NCBI GenBank assembly: GCA_029168955.1
Contig: JAPDOI010001502.1
Coordinates: forward strand, 62,001 to 126,000
Length of the DNA stretch: 64,000 nt
Reading direction: 5' to 3'
Source: Aplectana chamaeleonis
Taxonomy: Eukaryota > Nematoda > Chromadorea > Rhabditida > Cosmocercidae
Numbering within the stretch: position 1 is the stretch's first letter; the number at the start of each line of letters is the position of its first letter. Position numbers and translations under genes: made by a program. The notes beneath the pieces are model-generated. The model was not told the DNA's origin. It did no database searches and worked only from the letters and a program-made list of their open reading frames with translations. Below, one piece after another: positions 33,826 to 45,261 of the stretch.

Positions 33826-35640
33826 ACTTTCTTCATGACGTCCTGCACTTTTCCACTGCGGCCCTGCTAACTCTCTATGACGTCCTGCACATTCCCACCT
33901 GGGTCCTTAACACATTTCACGGCGTCCTGCACGCACCTACTGGGGTACTGAACCCATTCTATGACGTCCTGCACATTCTTACTGGGAACCTGCGCACTTT
34001 CTATGATGTCCTGCACGCCTCCATTCGGGTCCTGCACACTCCCACTGGGGTCCTGCACACTTTATGTGACGTCCTGCACACTCCCATTTGAGTCCTGCAC
34101 ACTTTCTATGACGTTCTGCGCACTTCCATTTGGGTCCCGCACACTCCTACTGGGGTCCTGCACACCTTCTGTGACGTCCTGCACACTCCCATTTGGGTTC
34201 TGCACATTTTCTATGACGTCCTGCACACTTTTTGTGACGTTCTGCACACTCCCAATGGGGTCCTGCACACTTTCTATGACGTCCTGCACACTTCCACTGT
34301 AATCCTGCACGCTTTTAACGACGTTCTGTAGATTCCCACTGGGCTCCTGCACACTTTCTATGACGTCCTGCACACTCCCACTGGGGTCCTGCACACTTTC
34401 TACGACGTCCTGCACACTCCCGCTGTAGTCCTGTACGCTTTTTACGACGTTCTGCACATTCCCCCTGGACTCCTGCACGTTTTCCATGACGTCCTGCACA
34501 CTCCCACTGGGGTCCTGCACACTTTCTATGACGTCCTGCACACTCCCACTGGGGTCCTGCACACTTACCATGACGGCCTGCACAGTCCCACTGGGGTCCT
34601 GCACACTTCCTATGACGACCTGCACACTCCCACTGGAGTCCTGCACGATTTTTATGACGTCCTGCACACTCCCGCTGGGGTCCTGCACACTTACCATGAC
34701 GGCCTGCACAGTCCCACTGGGGTCCTGCACACTTACCATGACGGCCTGCACAGTCCCACTGGGGTCCTGCACACTTCCTATGACGACCTGCACACTCCCA
34801 CTGGAGTCCTGCACGATTTTTATGACGTCCTGCACACTCCCACTGGGGTCCTGCACACTTACCATGACGGCCTGCACAGTCCCACTGGGGTCCTGCACAC
34901 TTACCATGACGGCCTGCACAGTCCCACTGGGGTCCTGCACACTTCCTATGACGACCTGCACACTCCCACTGGAGTCCTGCACGATTTTTATGACGTCCTG
35001 CACACTCCCACTGGGGTCCTGCACACTTACCATGACGGCCTGCACAGTCCCACTGAAGTCCTGCACACTTCCTATGACGACCTGCACACTCCCACTAGGG
35101 TCCTGCACGCTTTTTATGACGTCCTGCACACTCCCACAGGGGTCCTGCACACTCCCACTGGGGTCCTACACACTTACCATGACGGCCTGCACAGTCCCAC
35201 TGGGGTCCTGCACACTTCCTATGACGACCTGCACACTCCCACTGGGGTCCTGCACGCTTTATGACGTCCTGCACACTCCCACAGGGGTCCTGCACACTCC
35301 CACCGGGGTCCAGCACACTTACCATGACGGCCTGCAAAGTCCCACTGGGGTCCTGCACGCTTCCTATGGCGACCTGCACACTCCCACTGGGGTCCTGCAC
35401 GCTTTTTATGACGTCCTGCACACTCCCACTGGGGTCCTGCACACTTCCTGTGACGACCTGCACACTACCACTGGGGTCCTGCACGCTTTTTATGACGTCC
35501 TGCACACTCCCACAGGGATCCTGCACTCTCCCACTGGGGTCCTGCACACTTACGCATGCGCAGCCTCACTGTGGTCCTGCACACTACCACTGCTGTCCTG
35601 CAGACTTATCGAACCCGAGATTCTGTACGGCGTCCCGTAA
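33826..35640. repeat. 21-bp minisatellite, about 85 units, open on both strands
   Basis: The basic unit is TCCTGCACACTCCCACTGGGG alternating with TCCTGCACACTTTCTATGACG, giving a 42-bp dimer. From 34,560 to 35,070 a higher-order unit repeats with ACCATGACGGCC, CCTATGACGACC and TTTTATGACGTCC variants. Because 21 is a multiple of three, long frames run in both directions. On the minus strand, heptads of the type VQDPSGS/VQDVIES run from about 35,260 down to 33,867, with one TAA near 34,062 and a 2-base deletion near 35,257. On the plus strand, SCTLPLG/SCTLSMT heptads are open 34,486-35,640. No start context, signal peptide or flanking exon supports either as a gene. Confidence 0.9.
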
Positions 35641-35995
35641 AATATTACCGAAGACCTGTCGCCGTGATTAGAGCGTAACCCTTCTACCGCTGAATGACTC
35701 ATAGAGGTTTTCATGACCCACGGCGAAAATTGCGCCCCACGGACAGACTCGGTGGCCCCGAGGCGCGCAAGAGGTGATTCAGGCTGATTTTTTGGTAATC
35801 GATGAGTGTCCCACCCACGCAAATGTTGGTACCATTTCATCCCTGTTTTGATCGGCCATTCCGAAGATTCACGGGAAAACACAATTACACACACACATAC
35901 ATACATACATATATACATACAAACATCGGGACATAACTGCTTTAAGTATAAGGATAAGGCGCGGTCGCCGCGTCTAGCTACCAGTACAAGCTAAA
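35641..35995. other. Leader region between minisatellite and mariner, with an (ACAT)n tract
   Basis: A short ACAC/ACAT/ATAC simple repeat lies at 35,884-35,925. I could not identify a mariner 5' terminal inverted repeat here; the transposase ATG follows at 35,996. Confidence 0.5.
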
Positions 35996-36685
35996 ATGGA
36001 CCAAGGTCGAGTTCGTACGTTCGTGTACTACGAGTGGTTGCTGGGCGATGACACGGGCACCGCGGTCGCCAACATCTGCAGAGCGTGCAAGGAGGATGCA
36101 GTGTACCAACGCACAGTCAGCCGCTTGTTCGAGAGCGGCGACACGAGCCTCGAGGACAGGGAGCACAGCGGGAGGCCTTTTACGGTGGATGATGACGAAG
36201 TCCGTCGCTGTATCAAGGAGGAGCCGAAAGCCACCACCCGTGAACTGGCGGCGAAGCTCGGCTGCAGCAAATCCACCATTCACAATCGACTCAACTCACT
36301 CGGCTACCACAAAGTTCTGGCCCGTTGGATCCCCCAGCGTCTGACGGACGCCGACAAGCAGAGCCGCATGACCGTCTGCCAGTCCCTCCTCCTTCGTCCG
36401 CATCGCAAGGAGTTTCTTGAGGACCTAGTCAAAGGGGATGAGAGCTGGGTCTCTACGACAACGTCGTCCGCCGTGCAGTCTGGATCCCGCGCGGAGAAGA
36501 GCCGCCGACGACGCCGAAAGCCGACCAGCACACACTGAAGATCATGCTCTGCTGCTGGTGGGACACAAAGGGCATGCTGTACTTCGAGCTGCTCCCACAA
36601 GGCAGACGGTCACCACCTTCATCTAAATCGATCATCTCGAGAAACTAGCCGCCGCCAACCGAGAAAAGCGTCCCCGACGGGCCTA
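35996..36685 (+). pseudogene. Mariner-family transposase, 5' part only (truncated, frameshifted)
   Basis: The N-terminal region carries the mariner paired helix-turn-helix: residues ~1-55 include FESGDTSLEDREHSGRP, and residues ~75-110 include TTRELAAKLGCSKSTIHNRL and LGYHKVLARWIPQ. GDESWV follows at about residue 147. After it a frameshift (near 36,452) moves the reading to RRAVWIPRGEEP and LKIMLCCWWDTKG, which holds the first catalytic Asp. A second frameshift near 36,601 leads to VTTFI, a TAA, then IDHLEKLAAANREKRPRRA. The sequence then stops matching mariner at 36,683, where block D begins, so the second and third catalytic acidic residues and the 3' TIR are gone. It resembles what I remember of the hookworm bandit family, unchecked. 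GC content is clearly higher than in its surroundings. Confidence 0.85.
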
Positions 36686-39600
36686 GATCGAGCACCCACG
36701 CACTTGGAGATCAGTCGCTAATATCACAACAATGGACATGAGCCCTTCGTTGCGGTTCGACAAAAAATGTCATCTGGTGTTTGGCTTCATTTGCCTCAAA
36801 ATTGTCTTTAAACGTCCTCTTACGGAACGCATGACATCAGTAATAGTTGACGATATCGTTGTCTGAAATTGTGAATGAAGATAAGACCGGCGCGAAAACA
36901 ATGCAGCCTCATTTTTAGACTGGCGGCTGTGTGAAAAGAACCAGTTGCCGGTAAATAACCAAGATATAGCCGAGAAATAGCCCGACTAGCTCCGAAGCGG
37001 TTCTTGGAAAACTACTCCTCGGTTCTATCGCGGCTAATTCGTGAAGAGCTTCGTCACGGCCGGGCATTGGCCGCCAAACAGTCGAGAAATGACGCGATGC
37101 AGACTCGTTTTACGGAGAAATATGGAAGGGAAATAATTTTACGGACATCGACTGAAGGACATTTTTACGGACATCGGCTGAATCAGTATCCTTCTCGGCT
37201 GATCCACTTTCCGATTTTGCCTCCGAGCTCTCCGTAGTTGAACAAATACCTGAAGTATCGGCATGTGTCTCTGCAAATAATACCCTGACAAAAAAGAGTA
37301 ACATAGTGAGTATCTGCATATCAATTGGGGAACAATGACACCACAAAAGAGCAAAACATCGAACACCATGATTACAGGGTGGCTGAAAAGTTCCCGCACT
37401 TCTTTATTTGGCGGAAATAGTTGTATTGCTTGATTCCTGAGTTTCATTTGATCTATTTTGTTGCAATCGTTGTTGAAACTCAAATTGCGGTGATTTTTGT
37501 CGTTGCGAACGGCTCTATTCCCGTCGTTTGGGGTCGTAAGCCCTTTTTCAGTGGGAAAAAGTTGTGCTAATTGCTTGCGAATTGTCGAATAAACGCATTC
37601 CAACAACGACAGGCTTCTCTAGATCAAGTGCAGTAATCTCAGTCAGAAAAAGCTTTAAGGAATTTTTGAAATCATGTTCCTCCGCTTCAAAACATTTACA
37701 CAACTCACTCTTGAAAATCACCTTAATTGGTCGCATTTTTTTTGAGCCGTAAATCGATTCAAACTATGCATTAAACTTTTAGACCCATACGATGTAGCGT
37801 ATTGTTTTCCTGATAATTTGTAGGACAGGATGTGTAGAATTAAAAAAAAAAAATTATTGAGTCTAAGTCGGACGCATTATGTGGCCAAACATCTTGCCTC
37901 AGAATCCCGGATTTATTTTCACGAAACAGCAGTTGTCGAATTGGTCGAACGTTTCAGTGACCAGACCTTTTTTCCAAAGGAACTGGTCACAAAATTGACG
38001 ATTGAGGAGTTGAGATATGGTAAGAACCCTCTTATCTAAAAAGTGGTTTCCTAAGGCTGGCGCGTGCGACAAACGCCAATCAAATGGACCATATGACGAC
38101 ATCTTTCTAACAGTTTTTTTTGGAAACAATTTTAACTTTTACTATCTCACAACGTGATTATTTTCAATTTTGTTAAACTGGTGGAACTTTTGATTTTTTA
38201 GGTGAGTCGTTTTGTTGATCCACAATGTTCTCTTAACCTGTGACGCTATCAAAAAAGGGCGAGAATTTTCCTTAGTTGAGTAGGACTCTTATTGTTTACC
38301 TTTTTCTTAACTACTTACCTTTTTGTGCGTTCTACTCGTTTCTGCAGTGGAATGGAGATGTCAAAAAGTGTTGCAGGATGGTTTTCTCTATACTGGACTT
38401 CTCTATAGAGTCTTGGGCTAGTTTCCAAAGAACTGAAGGCCATACATTGTAACCAAATAAAAGTTTAGCAGTGAGATTTCTTTGCTATCAGCTAAATTTT
38501 ACAAAAATTTCGACTAAACCACACTTGCCTTCTCGCACTCACCGGCTTTCACTTGATTCGAAAGTAGTAACTTTCGATTTCCCAAGTTTAGGCTTTACGT
38601 CTTTACCGGTGTGTAAAGGCAGTGTTCACGATGAAAAAAGTTTTCGAAGTTCCACTAAAATTGGGTAGTGGAGGGACACTCTGTAACGTTAACGTCGAAA
38701 GAACGCATGAAAACGAGCCAGGAAGAGCACCAGAAGAGCCCGAAGTTAAATTAATGCTCGAGATCGTGAGATGAGCGATGATTTTCAATCAATAGCCCCG
38801 TTATTCTGTTCATTCTCAGCTTCTCTCTTTACCCAGGTCAGCTCACATAGATCAGCTGCAAAAGACGGAAGTTACAAGCCTCGGACAACTCGTCCACCAT
38901 GTTTCCATAGCTCAATCTTTGAGGGACCATAACTCCGTTCCCAGAAGGTCTGGTACGATTTCAGAGACATTAGTGAAATCAGCATGGGGCCGTTTTCACG
39001 ATAGGCGGAAAAACAGAAAAACGATTTTCATCGTGAACACTGCCTTTAAGGGGCAATATAGTTTTCCGCATACGCTCAACTTCAACAAAACATACCATCT
39101 TTAATCAATCAAACAGCAGAATTTTCTCATATCTCCCGTCTCTCGTAGAGGATTATCTGAGAAATTCGCATTACATACCTGTGTTGGCGCAGATCCAGTC
39201 CACATTTTTCGTTATATCAACCAAAACTCCCCGTCATATCTCAAGTACATAAAGCAACGTGTTCTGATATTCTTTGATTCCTCATAATTCGAAGAGCAAA
39301 GGGATGTAAAGCCTAGCTTGCTCGGACGAGATCAGGCGGAGCAAGTAGCGGAGCTGCCGGTCATAAGCCCCATTCATAGCTGTCGACTTCGAATCGAAGC
39401 AACCAACAATACTGCGGCGATCTGAAATTGCTGGACGAAGCGAATTGAAAACGCTCCGTCCAGCGATTCCAAATCGTAATTTCGCGTGAAATAGACGGAC
39501 AATTACGTCCCACGCCAAAGGAATCTAAACAAGCTTTTTTCTCGGCATTCCTACAAATCTTTCGTGCCATTGTTGCCCTTACCTTCTGAATAAAAAAGTT

Positions 39601-39990
39601 TTGCATAGTTTTCAAACAACAAATGGTTCCAAAAAAACGATGTGTTGGAATTTGCTTGAGCGAAAACTCAAAACTACTATTAAAGTTACTAATTGCTAGA
39701 AGCGCTGCATGAAATGTTATCTCTCGGTATCCTTATAAAGTTTTCGCATCTCTCTCATCGTTAATGTGTCGTAAATACTTGTTTTTTCATATACCTTATC
39801 TTATGTTGGTGAGCTGTAGCGTCTGCATTTTCGCGTCACACACGCAATGTTGTGACGAAAGATTGTGGACTAGTCGCGTCGACTAGACGAATCGCTTCAA
39901 TCATGGAAGCGACGCGACTAGTCGAAGCAACCTGCTATGAATGAGCCTATAGCAAAATATTACAATGATTAGGAGATTTCGACATGATAA
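36683..39990 (+). repeat. Block D copy 2 (spacer, direct to the right-end copy)
   Basis: The block matches 59,866-62,739 directly and 256-2,700 inversely. Landmarks are GCACTTGGAGATCAGTCGCTAA (36,700/59,884), CCAGTTGCCGGTAAATA (36,940/60,660), GGCCAAACATCTTGCCTCAG (37,884/61,568) and CGAAGTCGACAG-type sequence near 39,380. The TTAA at 36,808-36,811 is the empty site for the MITE at 60,043-60,529, and a MITE fills 38,617-39,045. No ORF is conserved across all copies. Confidence 0.85.
38617..39045. mobile_element. TTAA MITE, copy 7
   Basis: TIRs GGCAGTGTTCACGATGAAAA and TTTTCATCGTGAACACTGCC are flanked by GTAA (mutated TTAA, 38,613-38,616) and TTAA (39,046-39,049). Block D copy 1 has the empty site GTCCCTTAAGCACCGG at 1,111-1,114, and copy 3 has CGGTTCTCAAAGGG near 62,380. 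Confidence 0.85.
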
Positions 39991-41968
39991 GACCGATAAT
40001 CGTTACTTCGACCGGCTCAAAAGGAGGAAGCTAGGCTACAGGTGATATCTAGAAAAATCAAAAACCCACCGGCAATGAAAATTGGATTGCAAAGCCCGCT
40101 ATTAGAAGTGGATGATATTCCGACAAGGGTGGCCCTGTCATTTTCACCCAACTGCATCAATGGGCCGCCACTGTCACCCTAAAAGATTTCGTTTTGTGTG
40201 ACTCGCATATTTCTGGCACCACCAATTGTGGGCATTCACAATATCTCATTGAATAATAACATTGGAAGAAGACTTCATTGAAGAGTGTGCTGATATGGTG
40301 AAATGAAATCAACGTAAGGGCCACGTTAGTGCCTCATATGCTATCGAAACACGTGCGTTTATTGTTTTTAGAAGGCGCACCCACTTGCCACCGCATCCGA
40401 AGGTACAAACTGTTCGTGTTGTTGGATGAGGCGATCTGTTTTGTTTTCTGTGAGGGGTGGGGGATACTGGACCATGCTGATATGTCGAGGCGAATTCCAA
40501 ATTGCGAGCCTTTTCGGTGATTGCACTGACTTGAATTTGCTCAGAAACTCGCAGAGCAAGGACGTTTCCTCCGAAGCTAACCGATATGGTTTTCAAGCTC
40601 TTTTGACGGGATTTAACGCGAAACTCCGTTTTTCGCAGTTGGCTCAGGATAGTACCCGAAGTTGGGGTTGCTGAAAGAAAAATAAACGCGGACGACAAGG
40701 ATTCAAATTGGAACAAAGCAATTTCCAGTCAAGCGTTACATACAACAAAAATATCTTTCCAGTCGAAATCGCTACCTAAAATACATTGTTAAAACACAAG
40801 TGTATTTGACTTACTTATACCATATCCGAGGGAAAAAAGAACTTCGTTCAGCTTTTGGTGTTCCTCAGGCATACAAATTGGAACAGCTTCAGCTTTTGGT
40901 ATATCGCGGTTCAGTTCGAGAATGGCAAGATCATTTTTTTTCTGTTTTATCGCATGGGTGGTAATCGTGAATGATCGGCTTAAATGATTGAAACATTAGG
41001 ACCACATTGCTGCTTTTCTCAAAAATTTTGAGAGCTGCGTGGATGCTTCTCAAGAAGTGCCAAAACTGACTCACAAGTTTTGCAGAGGTATACGATTTAC
41101 TGCCCTCACAGTTCTTCTATTCGCACCTGCTTCCGACATAGATTTCGATGTCAGAGCCAGGAATCCCTCAATGAGTTGTTCCGTACAAGTCTTTAGCAGT
41201 TCGGAAAACGGAAGCGAACATATTGAATCTCTCTACAGAATGTACAGATATTCTGTAAAGGTGATAATAATGCAACTCGCTCTCACCGATTTCTGTATTC
41301 CTCCATTTTGCACATTTCTTCGATATTGCTGCTTTTTTGAACAAGACAGTGGGCTGCGGTTAAGATGTGACGCTGAGAAATCAGCACGCCGCTACAGCCA
41401 TTGTACGACTATGAAACCAGTAAAGTAGATTCGTATTCTAAACGTGAAATGCAACATTACAAAAGAACTGTTCCCCTACAGTGTAATCCGCAGTCATTCT
41501 CACTTGAAGCTATGAGCGCTAAAGAATTTACAGTAATAAAGAAAAAGTTGTAGAGAAACAAGCTTGGGAAATTTCGCAGGGTAAAATCTTCTCTGGCGAA
41601 GTGGGGCGTCAACAACAGGCTGATCCGCTCCGCCCGTAATGATTCACTACTAGCCAACGATTCGATCTCTGGCGGGGGCGTGTTCCCGTCTTCTTATCTG
41701 GCAGATGCTCACCTGTTGCACGGCTATTACGTAAGCGTCTGCGTTGCAGCGTTTTTAGCGCTCTGTATACTGATCTGCGCGTTGGCAATCAATAAGAAGG
41801 TCTTTGGGTTTTACGCACGCTGATGTTTCCAAATATTCTAACGAACGCTTACAAAATGAGCTAGTCCGTCTGGATTTGAACAACATTCTTCCAAGTTTAT
41901 CCTTGATTTCGGCCTTTCTGACTGTTTTTCCTCCTCTCGTTTTCCCTTAACTTCTCCGGAAGTATTCT

Positions 41969-42325
41969 TCATGGGCAACATATAATTTTCAAGCCATTGC
42001 CTTCAGTACAGGTACAGAGTGCAGGCATTATAATGACGAATTGATATTTCATTATTTCTCTGCGAAGTCTATATTTTGTCGTTCTGAGTTGTGCACCTTC
42101 AGTCAACTGTAATATAGCACTCGGAAGAGAATTCCTTTCACAGCTTATCACCCTTATCGCTTCCTGGAGAAGAACTGCGCGCTTACTATTGAAGCATTTC
42201 TGGTCGATCTGGCCATTTGTAACGAAATACATTCCAATTAGGACAGCCTTTATCCAGTGTATTCTCTGAATATTGCCTGCCTGAAGTTTCCAAATAAGCT
42301 GATGATTTAAAGACATTTTCTTCAC
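41969..42325 (-). CDS. Unrecognised 118-codon ORF within locus B
   Basis: This is the inverted counterpart of 28,418-28,672, with GQIDQKCFNSKRAVL and ERNSLPSAILQLTEGAQL retained. Here the frame extends upstream (SLNHQLIWKLQAGNIQ), while copy C has a stop at the matching place. No domain is recognised. See the entry at 28,418 for alternatives. Confidence 0.3.
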   Translation of the reverse strand: MKKMSLNHQLIWKLQAGNIQRIHWIKAVLIGMYFVTNGQIDQKCFNSKRAVLLQEAIRVISCERNSLPSAILQLTEGAQLRTTKYRLRREIMKYQFVIIMPALCTCTEGNGLKIICCP

Positions 42326-42852
42326 CGGAATAGATATAAAACTATTCAGAGGGGGAAGACTTGGCTTGACTTCAATTGAAGAATGAATGATACCGCCTTC
42401 AGAAATCTAAGAAATCACATGGAGTTCCATGAAAACAATGACTGATCACGCTATCAGGCATCTGATATCAGCACGAAATTTCATTTCCATGGATCAATCA
42501 GTGCATTTGCCCCCCCCCTGGATAGTTTCAAGCCTCGGAATAAGCCGTTCGAAAAGCATTTGAATCGAATTCATGATTTCAGCCTGGCCCATGCTTCAGA
42601 CAGATATAATACTTAAACCATATTTATATAATGTTCAGCGGTTTTAGATTGAAGTCTCCAAATCCGATTTTCTAGCCGCTGACATGGGAAGTTCATTCGC
42701 AAAAAGCGGCCATTCCGAACAGAATGCAAATTTTTGGTTAAAATTTCTGACGAAAAGCTAGAATTAGACATTCGTAGTAGCGCTTTTTTTCTAAACGGAG
42801 TCAAAGGCGCATTTTCACTATTCCCATCAAAAACTGCCTCATTTTCTCAGGT

Positions 42853-43468
42853 CTCCGTCATAGCCCCCCGTCATAGTCGGCCGAAAAACGGCCGTCCTAG
42901 TCCCACACGATCGATATCTATGAGATACAGGCAGGACGGGAAGAAATGAAGTGAGAAAAATCATCCTATACAAAAAATTCCACCTTCTCTATGTCATCCA
43001 TAGCCGTATCAGGTGGATTTTTATCATTCCGGACGGTTTTTAGCAGTTGGGATCAAACTTTATCATATCAAAGTACGATTTTTATCATTCGAGGATGATT
43101 TTTATCACTTCTTATCTTCCCGTTTTGCGTGCTTCTCATACCTATCGACCGGGTGGGACTAGGACGGCCGCTTTCGGCAGACTATGACGAGGGCCATAGT
43201 TGGTTGATCGGTGTAACCAGCCCGGTCGATAATCATGAAAGACAAGGATGAGGTTGGATGCAAAAACACCCGATGTGGCTGACCCGGCCGATGTTCACAT
43301 GATATAAGGTAAGAAATGAATGGTATTCATCATACCGTTCCACTTAATTCACACATATTGACCGCGTCAGCTACACCTGAATACACCGGGTGTTTTTGCA
43401 ACCTCCATCATCCATGTTCCTCATACGTATCGACCGGGCTGGCCACGGTGATTTTCTCAAACTCTGAC
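42853..43468. mobile_element. TIR element inserted in locus B
   Basis: Copies A and C are continuous across this site (TTCTGAGAAG..AGTTTTTGATGGG at 19,512-19,545 and 27,033-27,052). The ends are imperfect inverted repeats, AGGTCTCCGTCATAG and CTCTGACAGGGGCCT. Inside, CGGCCGTCCTAGTCCCAC (42,888-42,905) and GTGGGACTAGGACGGCCG (43,153-43,170) form a perfect inner inverted repeat. The region between has three TTTTTATCA-containing direct repeats (43,018-43,110). No transposase is present. Confidence 0.65.
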
Positions 43469-44461
43469 AGGGGCCTCAGAACTGAAAATGCGCCCCATAA
43501 ACGTGTTCGACGCCCCAAACAATCACTATGAACAAACCTCACGCGAAAGGTAGAGCTTTTTTTCCTGCACTCCAAAAATCTAGGCGGCACCGACGTCCTA
43601 ACCCCTGTCCCAACCGCTTCGTAACACTCGCGCTCGTACATGCCGCCCACAGCGCTTATTTTCAGGTGCCGCTATCCCGTGCGAAAGGGGGAGGGTCGCG
43701 ACTACAGGTTCAATTTTTTTGATGGTTCGCTTTTCTCTGGTCACCGGTCCTAACCCTGAATCGACCGGGAGTAGGTTAGCAGCATCTCTTGTGATAAACA
43801 CCGTATTTTCTCTTTGAGAAGTACACGTTCTCAATTTTTACAGCCCACTTTTTCACGTGTAGTTCTTGTAGAGGTGTACTTCAAACTTTACTTTTTTTCA
43901 TCGCGTAGGCTTGGTCATACTGCGTAAAGAAGTTACATAATGCGTCCGGAAAATAGTTTTCGCAACGCTTTCTTTGTAGTGAGTTATTTCCGCAAAATTT
44001 TGAACATTGTGCTATAGTGGAACTGCTGACAAACCACAACTTCTGTAGTCAAGTCTAGTACAGCCTAACACATTGAACATGAGAAAATTCGAAAATTCGT
44101 CCTTGTAACAGAAAAAACCATTTTTGAAAAGTGTGTCCCACCGGTGGGATACATGGTCGTGAAAGGGTTAAACATTTTTGGTACCCAAATTGTGCGTAAT
44201 TCTAAGCGAATTCCTCGTTAGCATCAAAATCTGTTAGATAGAGAAAGAGTTGTGCTACGAATCGTATATCTCATTTCATCGAAAGCTTGCACACAGACAA
44301 GGGAAAATTCGCTGATCCTCATTCGGTGCTGAACTTTCTGATCAACCTAAGACGAGTGCTTGAAATAGGAGGAAACTTACTTCTCCATACGTGGAAAGCC
44401 ACCATCCACTGATATTCGCCTTCGCTTGTCGTGATTCCCCCTATTGACCTCTTTGTTCGCG

Positions 44462-45210
44462 CTAGAATGTCACTGCTTTGAAATGAGGATTACGTTTGAC
44501 TGAAGAGTTGTAGGTCACTCAAAACTTGCTACTGTGTATACAGATATTCTCGTGCGCCTGCAGTCGACAAAACTCCAGATAAAAAAACCATGCTGTTATA
44601 ATTTTCCATATTTCTCCCATCTAGTAGGCTATATCATCTATTCGGCATGATTTGAAAGAACCTGCATAAAAAATATCTTCAAAATTGCCGAAGAAAGCTA
44701 TTCCATTAGTTGGACGCACACTGGATAATAATTCGAAATAGTATTTACGGCGATTCCTCGAGACAAATGCTTTCGAACTTTCCCATCAGTGTAAATTTGT
44801 CAATGCCATTGAAGCGCGATCGGGGAGTTTCGATCGCCTTAGGTGAGTGCAACCCATTCTTGTAAAACTGATTGCCTTACTTCTCCAGTATCGTGTTTCT
44901 CAGGTTCTTGTGGAACGCTCATGCTCAAACTGAAGGCTCCATGTTGCCTACTCACATAGGTAGCGAACTCCACATTCTCGCTTCAAAGCTATATTCTCCT
45001 CCTCGGTTATGTTGCTAGTTTGAAACAGCTGGAGGAGCGGCCACCATGGCAGAATCTACATCTGTAAACTGCAAAGAAATTTCGCTTTTACCAAGCTCGA
45101 ATCAGTTTGAGGGAGCAGAGGAGCGGAATTTATCGAACGGAGCGCAATGAGATCCTTTTCGACTTTCAACCTATACAAATTCTCTGCAGTCATCTTTCTT
45201 AGTGCTGGTA
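44462..45210. other. Mirrored stretch upstream of protease B
   Basis: This pairs in reverse with 17,480-18,187. Frames are short and not conserved. The signal-peptide exon of B would be expected here but is not recognisable. Confidence 0.45.
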
Positions 45211-45261
45211 TTCAGTACAATGACTTACTTGACTTAATCGGTTGGCTTTCGCCTGACGCGG

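Larger units (their letters stand above)
40017..44461 (-). pseudogene. Trypsin-like serine protease B (inverted copy, pseudogene)
   Basis: Exons on the minus strand are 44,381-44,461 (KRSIGGITTSEGEYQWMVA), 41,287-41,437 (GVLISQRHILTAAHC), 41,075-41,201 (IYVGSRC), 40,815-40,978 (PICMPEEHQKLNE then LGYG), 40,553-40,670 (QLRKTEFRV) and 40,017-40,178 (GDSGGPLMQ to TGA). Most lengths equal those of A. Lesions are TAG at 41,409-41,411, TGA at 41,168-41,170, TAG at 41,117-41,119, a frameshift before the catalytic Asp segment (an A-rich run near 40,935), loss of the AG acceptor at 41,202 (CCG instead of TAG) and a GC in place of the GT donor at 40,551-40,552. It is clearly dead, yet it preserves the GYG frame that A and C lack, so it is useful for reconstructing the gene's history. 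Confidence 0.85.

Noticed and set aside
33826..35640. CRISPR array
   Set aside because: Units are contiguous 21-bp tandem repeats without unique spacers, in a eukaryotic context.
36028..36635. Alternative frames around the mariner
   Set aside because: High GC and low stop density produce open shadows; only the frame with helix-turn-helix motifs and GDESWV is meaningful.
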